DNA of 64,000 nt from Phoronis australis (lineage: Eukaryota; Phoronida; Phoronidae): positions 1 to 64,000 of the forward strand of contig NMRA01000374.1 of NCBI GenBank assembly GCA_002633005.1. Direction: 5' to 3'. Below the pieces are notes generated by a model, which worked only from the letters and a program-made list of their open reading frames with translations, was not told the origin of the DNA and searched no databases. Each line of letters opens with the position of its first letter. Positions within the stretch are counted from its first letter, which is position 1. The translations under genes were made by a program, and so were the position numbers. Below, in pieces: positions 55,213 to 64,000 of this stretch.

Positions 55213-55849
55213 ACTCAGGATGCACCAGAAATTCAAGCCAAACATTTGCCAAAGTTGCAACGCCGACCCTGATGACATTCATGGGGAAAATGGTCAAACC
55301 GGGCGACGACTTGGAAGGTTATGTGCACAGAGGCCATATGCTTCCCCCCAACAGCTAAAATGCGCCTAGATGCGAGTAACGTATTAGCGTGCGTGAAGGA
55401 CCAATACCCTTCGCCTTGGTTTTCCATTGTCTATGAGTGGTTGTGGAGAGGCTCTTTGACAATTTCGAACTTTTAAAAGAAATTTTCACAATGGGGAGGC
55501 AAAATAAGCATTCTATTTGAACGACGTCATTGTTCAGGTTTTGTATTCTATTCTCATTAAAATTAAAATCACTGAAGCTAATTGATTTCTCATTTAACAA
55601 TTCTGTGTTGAAAGCTAAAGCAAACAGGTTGTAGATACGCGTTTAGGTAACTGTCAATCAAAATCGTACTTGAAGACCAAAATCGCTCGTTTTGGTCGTA
55701 GTTGGTATGTTCGACCGTTTCTGAAACCGTTTCCACAGAGGCGAATTTGAGGTGAAGTTTCCTAGCACCATGAGTTTCATATGACATCAACATTTGTGTT
55801 ATAGTAAAGCGTTCCCTAGATGGATTTTTAGATTGTGCATAATAATTTT
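55213..55849. other. 3' flank of hexosaminidase gene
   Basis: No clear AATAAA was found close to the stop. No gene was recognised. Confidence 0.4.
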
Positions 55850-56249
55850 ATAACACAAAATCAGACTGACCAAGCACTTATTTTGGAAAATGGTTGAGGA
55901 ATTTCAAATTTTAAAGGAAATTTGATGATTTTTTTGGTTTCCCGCCACGTAATGTCGTCAGTCTGCGACCAATTGACAGTTTACATGCAATGGCTGATAG
56001 TAGTGATTTTGTTAGTTACGACTTAGAAAGCGAACTTCGCTATCATTATGATGAAAGATATGGAGATTGGTGTGAAGACAACACTAGGGCTACAGGTGAA
56101 ACAGGTGATCTCAGTTAGATCTCGCCATATCGGCAGACTTTGCCTGTTTGAGGCCGTACGAACTCAACCCTCCTGCACCGGCTTCTTCGGCGAATGAAGC
56201 CGGGTCGGAGCCGCCTACTCAGTCTGCGGAAAGTCCTGGGGCCTGTTCC

Positions 56250-56925
56250 AACAACACTGACTTAGCTAAGACAAATCCTAAATTTTAGTAAATTTTAAAA
56301 GGCAGAATATTGACTACACCCACCAGCCTCAATGGGCTTACTCGGTCACCTAATAATAATAATTAAACCATTAAATAACATATTGCACACGCTCAAATAT
56401 GACCACTTCAGACTAGTTTAGAAATAAATAATTACTTCTAACCTGCAAAACGTATTGTGTGAATTTCGCCAGGCCTTTCAAGTTATTTTGGAGGTAGGGC
56501 AGAATCCCGTATAAAAATGGTCGAATATTAGTATATATTTCACAATCAAAGATGAAATGAACTTCGTCTCCAATTCCGTTTTTACAAACACGACAAATCC
56601 GTTCATTCACAGGAATTCCGAAGTACCGCCCCACCTTAACATCTAATGGTAGAATATCTGCTCTCAATCGAGCTATGACGGACCTCTGAGACACCGGCAG
56701 ACGTAAATACTCTTCTACACAATAGTCATTCTTAACAGATCTATATAAGCACAGTTTTGGTTTCTCAGTGATTATTTTTAACAAGTTTAAATCTTCTAAC
56801 TGAAACATAAAATTTAATGTTTTATAGTTTTCGAGAGACACAATTTTCTTGTTCCTGAAATTTTCTAAAAAATTGCATTTTTCCATAATTTTAAATATTG
56901 AACTTGACCAATTGCAGGATTTGCG
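56250..56925 (-). mobile_element. LINE 3' fragment nested in the THAP unit
   Basis: The minus-strand frame of 56934-56413 reads FQLEDLNLLKIITEKPKLCL, then LPVSQRSVIARLRADILPLD, RICRVCKNGIGDEVHFIFDC and EIY. This is the usual C-terminal region with a C-x2-C...E.HF...C zinc-binding end. A TAATAATAAT tail is visible at 56349-56360. It separates two stretches that are contiguous in the copy at 15.6-16.2 kb. Confidence 0.85.
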
Positions 56926-57044
56926 ATGCTTCATCCACTACTCGATATGTGCCTTACAACTACGTTTCAAGCGATGGTACAACACAACACTCTCTTTCTC
57001 CATAAAATTCACTTACACGTTGAAGAGGCCTTCAGCAAACCTCT

Positions 57045-57230
57045 GTTTCCGCGACAGATCGAACAGCGTGCCTCTTGAACTGACCGCTTGCTCTGTGTAC
57101 TGCCATACCCGTGTCCGACACACAAACCTGAGCCATTTCTTGGCCATCTTGGGGCCTTTTGGAAACGCAAAAACTGAAAATTGTCTTCTCGATTGCTGCT
57201 ACTACATCCTCCGCACATTATAACTTCTGG
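57045..57230 (-). pseudogene. THAP domain, frameshifted, copy 2
   Basis: From 57218 leftwards one frame gives MCGGCSSSNREDNFQ, which has the opening CxxC. A neighbouring frame then gives FSVFAFPKGPKMAKKWLRFV, CRTRVW and LFDLSRKQRFAEG. It aligns with ISVFGYPKDRNIAQKWHRYV of the copy at 16 kb. The C-x2-H pair is lost to further shifts. Together the two copies show a complete ancestral THAP finger that neither retains. Confidence 0.6.
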
Positions 57231-57407
57231 TAATACTCAGTCGAACTCAGTTTGCGAGACCACCACGGCTCGCAGCTGGTGTAAAACAACAAAAATACCA
57301 GAGGCCGGATCCACTAATGTCGTCAAACAATTTTTTAAAAAGCTTTATACTTACGTGTATTTCTTGATTAAAAGTACACAAAGTGAAGAGGACATACTCA
57401 AAACATA

Positions 57408-57470
57408 ATATCAGATTGTTGGTAACTGAATTCAATCATTTATGACCATGTTGTGAGGGGGTTAAAAGCT
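57408..57470. repeat. Segment shared with 20650-20715
   Basis: TTGTTGGTAACTGAATTCAA and the following CATTTATGACCATG-like stretch match the segment just outside the 19.3-20.6 kb THAP element, at a similar distance from a minus-strand THAP frame. Confidence 0.55.
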
Positions 57471-58624
57471 CAAGTTTCCAAAATCAAATCACTTTTTACT
57501 CACCTAAAAGCAATGTCGTGCAAAGGACATGTTTTATGCTACATCCGTTATACGCGCGTAATTTTAAAAGAATTTGAAATTGACAGATACGAAGGAACGA
57601 GAGTTTGATACGGAATTTCGCCGAGTGCGTTTCATAAGCAATAAGGACGGTTCTCCAGTACAACCATATCCCAAGCACCATGCACTTCCGAGCCTGTATA
57701 TACTTACTAGCACAGACACAGAGAGCGGGGGCGGCCGGGACCCAGGATTTTCAAAAGGTGGAGTCGCATCAAGGATTTTTTGAAAAGGGAGGCTCCAAGT
57801 CAACACCTTGAAAATACTAGATTTGATATCACTAAAATCAAATGAAAATGGGGGTCCGGACCACCTTGGCCCCTTGGATCCGCCTATGGAGAGGAGTGTG
57901 TGCCTATGCTAACTACCAAGAGAATAATCCTTAAAAAGTAGCAAGTTCACACGCACTAACGCAGGTTTGTATGCGTCACTGTTAAAATGTTGTTTTCAAA
58001 TACATATAAAGTTCACTAAACACATTCACCGGTTTGCTATGCTGAAATGTTCTTCGTATCGCTTCGTACTGCTTTAGTAATTCTGAAAGTATCACGATTC
58101 TTTTTGTGTCTTGGAATTTTTTCCTTTTTGTTGTATCAAGTAGAGCGTTAAATATTAGCTAAAAACTGGAATTTTGATGTATTCGAATAACATTCGTTAA
58201 CATTGTAGCATTGAATGTCAAGACGGGAGAGAAATGCAAAGCCAACGGTCTGTCTATTAGGGCAAGTTGGGCATTTCAGGAAATGTTCCAAACATACGGC
58301 AGTCCAGTGCTCCGTCTGGTGGCAAATTCTTGTTCTAGAAAGGTTACACTCTCAATGTACTCTTCGCCTCTTTTTCTAACATCCATTCAGCTTCTGGGAA
58401 ACCTCAAGTATTTTCGTAGCTCTCCTCAGAGACGAACGTTGTCGGGTCATGTGCTGACTTCAGTCATAGTTCAAGTCATGTGACTTTCAAACTGGAGAAT
58501 ATATCACTGTTTGGCGGCTAAACATGCCACACGTTCGGATGACATTTATTTAAGAAGGAAAATTTGAGGCTACTAAAATGCCTGAGGTGTCTCTAATGAT
58601 ACTCACGAGATTAATAGCCTAATT
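57471..58624. other. Intergenic stretch, no gene seen
   Basis: No recognised gene. Open frames of 60-90 codons on both strands lack domains. Confidence 0.4.
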
Positions 58625-58880
58625 GTTTTTTTTTTTCACGTCAACTTTAAAAAATAATTGCAGGCCGTCTGATACACGTTGTACCAGACGTGCGCAGGCC
58701 GCGCATGTGGACCATTGCACTGATCACCTGGAACCATTTTTATGGTTCATAGATACATGGTTAAAACCGAGCTGAGGAGCTAAAAACCTGACTCAAGGGT
58801 TTAGCAGTGTGACCCAGTGGGACTCGAACCCACGACCTCGAGTAAAGAAAGCGGGCACCTATTACACTAGGTCACACTGT
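58625..58880 (-). repeat. tRNA-derived SINE
   Basis: On the minus strand the element starts at about 58880 with a tRNA-like head. The acceptor-like GTGACCT pairs with GGGTCAC, and a perfect T-arm (GTGGG TTCGAGT CCCAC) contains the pol III B box GGTTCGAGTCC (complement at 58820-58830). An unrelated body follows, including a segment also found at 17911-17960, and it ends in about 12 A's (T's at 58625-58636 on the plus strand). This head-body-poly(A) order is that of SINEs. The head is only about 67 nt without regular D and anticodon arms, so it is not a functional tRNA gene. No target duplication was found. Confidence 0.65.
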
Positions 58881-59964
58881 CTCCTACACGTCGGTTTTGA
58901 TCAGCACTACACATCGACCACGTCGGCGAGTTTCAACAACAAAATTATGAGGTCGTTGATTCGATTTCCGTTAATATTCGGTGGAACACTTTGTTAGAAG
59001 TCGGCTCTCATAAACACATAACGGATCTCCATTTCCTCTTTTCGATAGTCAAAATACACTTCATAATAATTAAAGTTACGGACATATAGCCGCTACTGTG
59101 GGTAAGAAGGATTTTTGAGCTGGGTGCTTCCACCGAACTTCCCTCAAAAACATTTTGCTATTTTGTAATCGTGTTCAAAGCTTATACACCTTATTCAGTT
59201 GCCATTTTAGCGGTGAGCCTCCTTTAGGTTTAAAAAAACAATGCATTTGAGACATAAATATAACGAGGCATGCGAAAAAAAAACGCTTAGTGCTGTGATT
59301 AAGCACAGAATGTATTTTTTTTGAAGCATAAAAAAGAGGTTCACTTTTAAAATGGCGACTGTTTAAAAAGGTGTATTAATTTAACAAGTCAATCCCACCC
59401 AAAAATAACCTCCAAAATGCATTTTTTCGTCAGTAAAGGCGGTTTTGTCCTTTTAAACAACGAGTGGAAAGTGGGCTGCTTTAGAGATCCGATATAGGTT
59501 AACGACTTTCTTGAGCAATTTTGGATTTGTTGTGAACATTACCCAAGCATTCAAAAAATATCGCAATGGTCGTTAATTTATTCCATCAAGAATTTTATTG
59601 ATGGCTTCACTTTAATACGTGTTCTTTATACTGCTGTGAAACTAATAGCACTTCTTGTAACACTGCCCATTTGGTTTGATAATGACATCACCGCAATGCC
59701 TCAGGATATAATGCACTATTTGCTTTTATTTGTTTTCATCGATTTTTATGAATAGACTTCCACGCAATACCAACATTATCCAAGGGTAGGCTCATATACA
59801 GAGTAAGATCGTTACATTATACCCTGTCTATTCACTCGAATAAACATATATACAACTGAAAATATGCTAAGAATCTAAATATATCGTCTTTCAACTTCGA
59901 TCACCAAATAATGAACTATGTGATGAAGAAACCGGGCGGTTCTTGACGAAATACCAGTCGCTTG
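58881..59964. other. Intergenic stretch upstream of the frizzled-related gene
   Basis: AT-rich, with no gene recognised. It probably contains promoter sequence for the downstream gene. Confidence 0.4.
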
Positions 59965-60014
59965 ACGCAGACGACCTCCGTGACCCCCCGGAGACGGCCG
60001 GGTTTCGTCTGCGT
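59965..60014. promoter_or_regulatory. GC-rich inverted repeat upstream of the SFRP start
   Basis: ACGCAGACGA (59965-59974) and its exact reverse complement TCGTCTGCGT (60005-60014) flank a 30-base GC-rich loop that itself contains CTCCG...CGGAG. It lies 104 bases before the SFRP start codon in otherwise AT-rich sequence. The position suggests a proximal promoter or 5'UTR structure; function is inference. Confidence 0.4.
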
Positions 60015-60117
60015 TCTCCATTCCGCGTAATCAGTTCACGGAGATGTAGGGAAGTGATAGGACGTCTAATGATTCAGTAGTACTTTATATGTGATTTTAT
60101 ACAAAGAACTTGGCAAA

Positions 60118-60577
60118 ATGAAGGCGAGTATTTTTACTGGAATATTTCTTGTGTTGTGCCACATTAGATATGGATTGACGTCCACATGTGAGCCGGTAAG
60201 GATACCAATGTGTCAATCAATGGCATGGAACATGACTCGTATGCCAAACTTACTGCATCATAGCACACAAGACAATGCTAAACTAGCCATAGAACAAACA
60301 GAGGTTCTCGTCAAAACCGGATGCAGTAAGGACCTGCTTTTTTTCCTGTGCGCCATGTTTGCGCCCATCTGCACGGCGGAGTTCCATCAGGACGGCCAGT
60401 CAGACGGTGCAATAAAACCCTGTAAAGCCGTCTGTGAACGAGCGAGGGCCGGCTGTGAACATCACGTAATTAAAGCCAAGAGGATATGGCCCGACAATCT
60501 CTCATGTGATCACTTACCGTCCTATGACAAAGGAGTGTGCATATCCCCCGAAGCAATCGTCTCGACCCTCCCCGAAG
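60118..60577 (+). CDS. Secreted frizzled-related protein (SFRP3/SFRP4-like), first coding exon
   Basis: The ATG at 60118 (CAAAATGAAGG) opens a signal peptide ([19 protein letters not shown], likely cut near LTS/T). A complete frizzled cysteine-rich domain follows, with its ten cysteines in order: TCEP, MCQ, GCS, FLC, PICT, PCK, VCE, GCE, SCD, GVC. There is an N-glycosylation site at NMT. The blocks [30 protein letters not shown] and [10 protein letters not shown] are characteristic of the SFRP3 (FRZB)/SFRP4 branch. No transmembrane region follows. Translation could run on to 60621, but GAAG|GTAAAT at 60577/60578 is a plausible donor at the place where vertebrate SFRP4 has its first intron. 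The netrin-like domain exons were not found downstream in this window. The product would bind Wnt ligands outside the cell. Confidence 0.93.
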
Positions 60578-61211
60578 GTAAATACTATACGTTATCCCCG
60601 TTACAGCAGAGATTCTGTGTGTGACTAGAATAATTGTGCTCTCGTTTTAACAAATTCCATTTACGTCTGCATTTGTCGACTAATTCCTTGATTGAGTTAC
60701 GCACGCGGTAGCTATTTATAATCTGATGAGAATATAGGAGAGACTTCTGATATTTCTGTAACTCAATCCAATGGTTGGAAATTGACATTAAGGTACAATT
60801 TGGAAGTCTTCCGGCCAAAATAAACAACTTGACTTGCAAACGAACTTTCATAAAAACAATATGCAATGTACATGTATCTTTGCATTTTGTATTTGCTTAA
60901 GATTTACACAGAAGTAGCTTATAATTAACAGTTATTAGGTATACATGGACTAGACATAAAGAAAAATAGACCTCGCATTACAGGTAAGCGGTTGTGTGTA
61001 GAAGAACTTAACAGGCACATGTTTACATGTAAGAGCAAATCTTTAATTTAACCAAGGGTAACTGTAAGTCGCTATCTTATCTGTTCGGCGACACAAGAAC
61101 TATGATATTTTGCTTTAATGCGAAATGGTCACATGAGTATCTTCCAAATATCGTGAATGTAGATATGTTATTGCCCAGACAAATCCTTCTGTTGGGGGCA
61201 TAGACCGCCAT
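60578..61211 (+). other. Probable first intron of the SFRP gene
   Basis: No netrin-like exon or repeat was recognised. Confidence 0.4.
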
Positions 61212-61752
61212 AAGGTCTATTCACACGCCCATTTTAAAACGTTTTAGCTGGAAAGTTTTAAGTTAAAGCGTTTTAAATTTGTCGTGCGAAGGCGAAGCGT
61301 TTTAGCAGGAATGTTTTAACACCTGACACAGAACCATAATTATTACTTTTTCACCAAAAAAGAAAGAGCGCTCGCGTGCACTGGCCGAATGAATTCGCAA
61401 CGCTCACGCGCCTACCATATTTCGTACTACAATCGGCGACTTCCGTTCACCTACGTTTAAAAATTTTAGCGGTATCAAGTTTGTGAACAAGGGCCTGCCT
61501 TACGAAAGCTGACCCTTCAAAAGCCTGAAAAGGTTTAAGTCACAAATTTGGTGCTACGGTCCACACAACTATTTCTGGAAACATGATTAAAATCTTACTA
61601 GTCTCTGAAAATAGACACATAACTTGGCTAAACCTTTATTTCGCAAATGTAAAGTGACAAAAATTGAGTGTTAAGTCTGCTTAAAATCCGTTTTTAAGCA
61701 AATCAAATTTATGCTAAAACGTGTTAAATTAATGGTCGTGTGAACACAGCTT
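61212..61752. mobile_element. MITE with ~35-bp inverted ends and TA target duplication
   Basis: The left end (AGGTCTATTCACACGCCCAT, then TTTAAAACGTTTTA) and the inverted right end (AGCTGTGTTCACACGACCAT, then TAATTTAACACGTTTTA) are clearly related. Both ends are bordered by TA. It is 541 bp with no coding capacity. TA duplication points to the Tc1/mariner group, but the ends are not a known consensus to me. Confidence 0.65.
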
Positions 61753-64000
61753 ATTATAAATAGTTCTAGGTAAAACGTTTTACTGAAACGCGCAACCTTA
61801 TTCTCGCGCGATTCCACCTATGTACGCAAAGTTAGCGCATTATTCAAATGACCGATTTAAACCACTGTGAACTAACCTTCCATCAGAAAGAAATGATTTA
61901 AGGCACTTGTCGTTATAAAGCTAGCCTCGGCTACGCTCGTCACTCAAACTTGACGTCAATTTTGAAATTAGGGAGAACTCAATATTTACTTGAACCTGCT
62001 CAGTTGTTTTATGTGCCGAAATCTCAATTGCGATCAAAATTCTAAGCCCTAAAATCTTTTATAATCTAAGTACGACACACGTGGAAACCAGTTTTACAGT
62101 GGCGGATCTAGGAAAGAAGGTCGTCCACGATTTCATAAAGACAATCATGTCCGTTGTAACTTCAACGGCCCTGACCTTGTGGTGAGAAGGGCGGATCAGT
62201 TTTCCATTTTGCGAAGGGGGCGTTACAGAATGTCATTTTTGCGTCGTGTGTCAAACACCTAAATTTCATTCTCATTGCTGTCAAGTATTCAAAATGCACG
62301 CCCACACGAAAACATGGTCAATAAATTTTATGCTAAGCAATAAAGGATCCGAAGCTCCTGACAAAACATTGTTCGAGCCTCATTTGATTAACATAGTAGG
62401 CGAAACATCGCCGCTGTCCATATGAAGTGAGAATGTTTAAATGATTTACTTCTTGTAGAACAGATTGGATATAAGTACACGGCCAAAACCCCCAGTTATC
62501 TCCTTTTCAGTTTTTGCCCTAAATAGGGGAAATTATAGAACACCTGACCAAAAAATTGTAACCTTCACCGCAAGAAAACATGACTGCCAACAGACGATTT
62601 TCAACATGTGCATGTGTGTAATTGAATTTAACTGAATTGGAAGACAAAAGGGTCCAAGAATGGAATAAAGTTTATTGACACGCACGACTAAACTTGCTGG
62701 GCTCTCTGGTTTTCAATGTATTTTCACTCAAATGTTTTCTACAGCTTTCGCCTATAACTATCGGCTGGCAAGATACACATGGTGGCTACCAAACCTGCTG
62801 TAAAGAAGGGTTGGTGAGCCAACTAACTATAGACACAGTTGATATGCTATTGCTAACGATGTCGACTTCAAAAGCTTATATTCGATGCAAATTAAAACTT
62901 GCACACTAGTAAATCAAGAGATGACGACACTTTTACAGCCCCGTCCTTTGCATTTTCGATCTGCCCTTCTCACCGGTAGATCCTCCATCCCGACGAGGTA
63001 ATGTTCGTCCTTCTCGCTGGCAGTACGAACTTCATACAGGATGCATGCAGCCTATAAAGCCTGTGTGGTGTCGAGCGAAATTTAACTCAAATTCTGAAAT
63101 CACCCACCACGTCGTTCAAAGTCGCAGTGTTGCACGGAATTATTTCGGAAACCTGCTTCGTACTTAAACCTATTTCACATTCACTCTTACTAAATTCGTC
63201 ATAAATAATTTTTTCACCAACCCGGTACCATCGAGAAATTTATTTCCAAAAACACTTAAGTTAGTATAGGCTGTTAACATAATGTTCCATTTTTAGTGTT
63301 GCGCCAATAAAATGGACGCCCAAGAGAATGAGAATGTTTGACTAATAGGTACAGTACAAAACGGGCGGTAAATGGCCCATATGTTCAAGGCTGTAATTTG
63401 CTCTACCAACGCTTATTTTGTGTTCGAAACAGTAGAAACACGTCAGAAGTAACGTTGCTTAAGACCAAGAACTGTAGCAAAAGTTTGTGCGGCTTTTTAA
63501 AATTTTAATTCCATCAGCGTTTCTTTCGGAGTCTGCTAATCCTGTTGGCAAAAACTTCCTGGTTTTACTGATTTGCTGTAGACATTCTTTGGATTCCAAA
63601 GTATAGGAACGGTATGAACCACGAAGAAAAAAGAACGTTATTGCTTTCTGATCACGTTTTGTTTGATGCTCTGGCACGCTTCGGCTTTCACCCATGTTTA
63701 ACTTTGCGCACCTTGCGTTTCAAATCTGATGGAGTGTGGGAGGTGGTAAACTTGGGACGACAGAGAATACTGATATTGGTGGTGACGGGGTAGAGTGCTG
63801 GACAAATTTGTTTTCCTCACCTCCCCCGGCACACTGCCAAAATACTGCTTGCGCTACAGATCATATTCGAGACGCGTTAGTAATGGGTACAAGTCAATAC
63901 AAATTATATATTTATTAGATTTGTGTTTTGCGTTCAAGTCTACAGTTAAGTAGGCACAATATTTGATTTGTGGTTTTCTTGTGAGACGGCGATGTCAAAC
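61753..64000. other. Downstream stretch, no gene seen
   Basis: Presumably intronic to the SFRP gene. No NTR-domain exon, RNA or repeat partner was recognised. Short open frames have no domain features. Confidence 0.4.

Larger units (their letters stand above)
55850..57235. repeat. THAP unit, copy 2 (repeat family B), split by a LINE
   Basis: 55850-56240 and 56925-57200 match the unit at 15560-16200 in order. Between them is a LINE 3' fragment (about 56250-56925). The plus-strand frame starting at 55989 (MADSSDFVSYDLESELRYHY) ends early at a TAG near 56115, and the minus-strand THAP domain is frameshifted, so this copy is dead. Confidence 0.78.

Noticed and set aside
58809-58878. Functional tRNA gene on the minus strand
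   Set aside because: The T-arm and acceptor pair well, but the unit is only about 67 nt, with no regular D-arm or anticodon arm, and it is fused to a SINE body and poly(A).
1-64000. CRISPR array, bacterial operons, riboswitches or replication origins
   Set aside because: The window is intron-containing animal DNA. The tandem repeats seen lack regular unique spacers, and no bacterial-type gene order is present.

Overview
The window is eukaryotic nuclear DNA from an invertebrate animal. It is AT-rich and intron-bearing, with three recognisable host genes in a dense background of degenerate transposons. The host genes are metazoan: a TRIM-NHL protein, a lysosomal-type GH20 beta-hexosaminidase and a secreted frizzled-related protein. 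The repeat mix (CR1/Jockey-like LINEs, THAP-domain elements, a Crypton-like DUF3504 relic, a tRNA-derived SINE, a possible Penelope-like fragment) and a marked excess of the palindrome TACATGTA suggest a marine invertebrate such as a cnidarian, lophotrochozoan, ambulacrarian or cephalochordate. The sequence does not settle the phylum.

Layout. 1-3.8 kb: a non-LTR retrotransposon with endonuclease and reverse transcriptase, broken by frameshifts and by an assembly duplication around a single N (3051). 5.5-7.6 kb: an intact TRIM-NHL coding exon behind a 5'UTR intron. 7.6-28.9 kb: no host gene recognised; it holds dispersed repeats, a DUF3504/Crypton-like pseudogene (9.7-10.4 kb), three minus-strand THAP-domain reading frames (16, 19 and 20 kb), a MITE, a long-inverted-repeat THAP element (19.3-20.6 kb) and a diverged direct duplication (27 and 28 kb). 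28.9-55.2 kb: one 13-exon gene whose exons join in perfect phase into 612 codons, a GH20 beta-N-acetylhexosaminidase with an N-terminal transmembrane anchor. Two consecutive introns use GC donors. Its introns carry a truncated LINE with a clear 14-bp target duplication, two copies of the MITE, a 1.4-kb long-inverted-repeat element, a palindromic element, microsatellites, further LINE ends and a second assembly duplication around an N (52809). 55.8-57.5 kb: a second copy of the 15.6-16.2 kb THAP unit, split by a LINE fragment. 58.6-58.9 kb: a tRNA-derived SINE. 60.1-60.6 kb: the first coding exon of an SFRP3/SFRP4-like Wnt antagonist, whose netrin-like part was not found here. A Tc1/mariner-like MITE lies at 61.2-61.75 kb.

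The three host genes share no obvious pathway: ubiquitin ligation or RNA regulation, glycan trimming, and extracellular Wnt binding. The least explained structure is the THAP-containing unit present twice. In it a conserved plus-strand reading frame converges on a minus-strand THAP domain.
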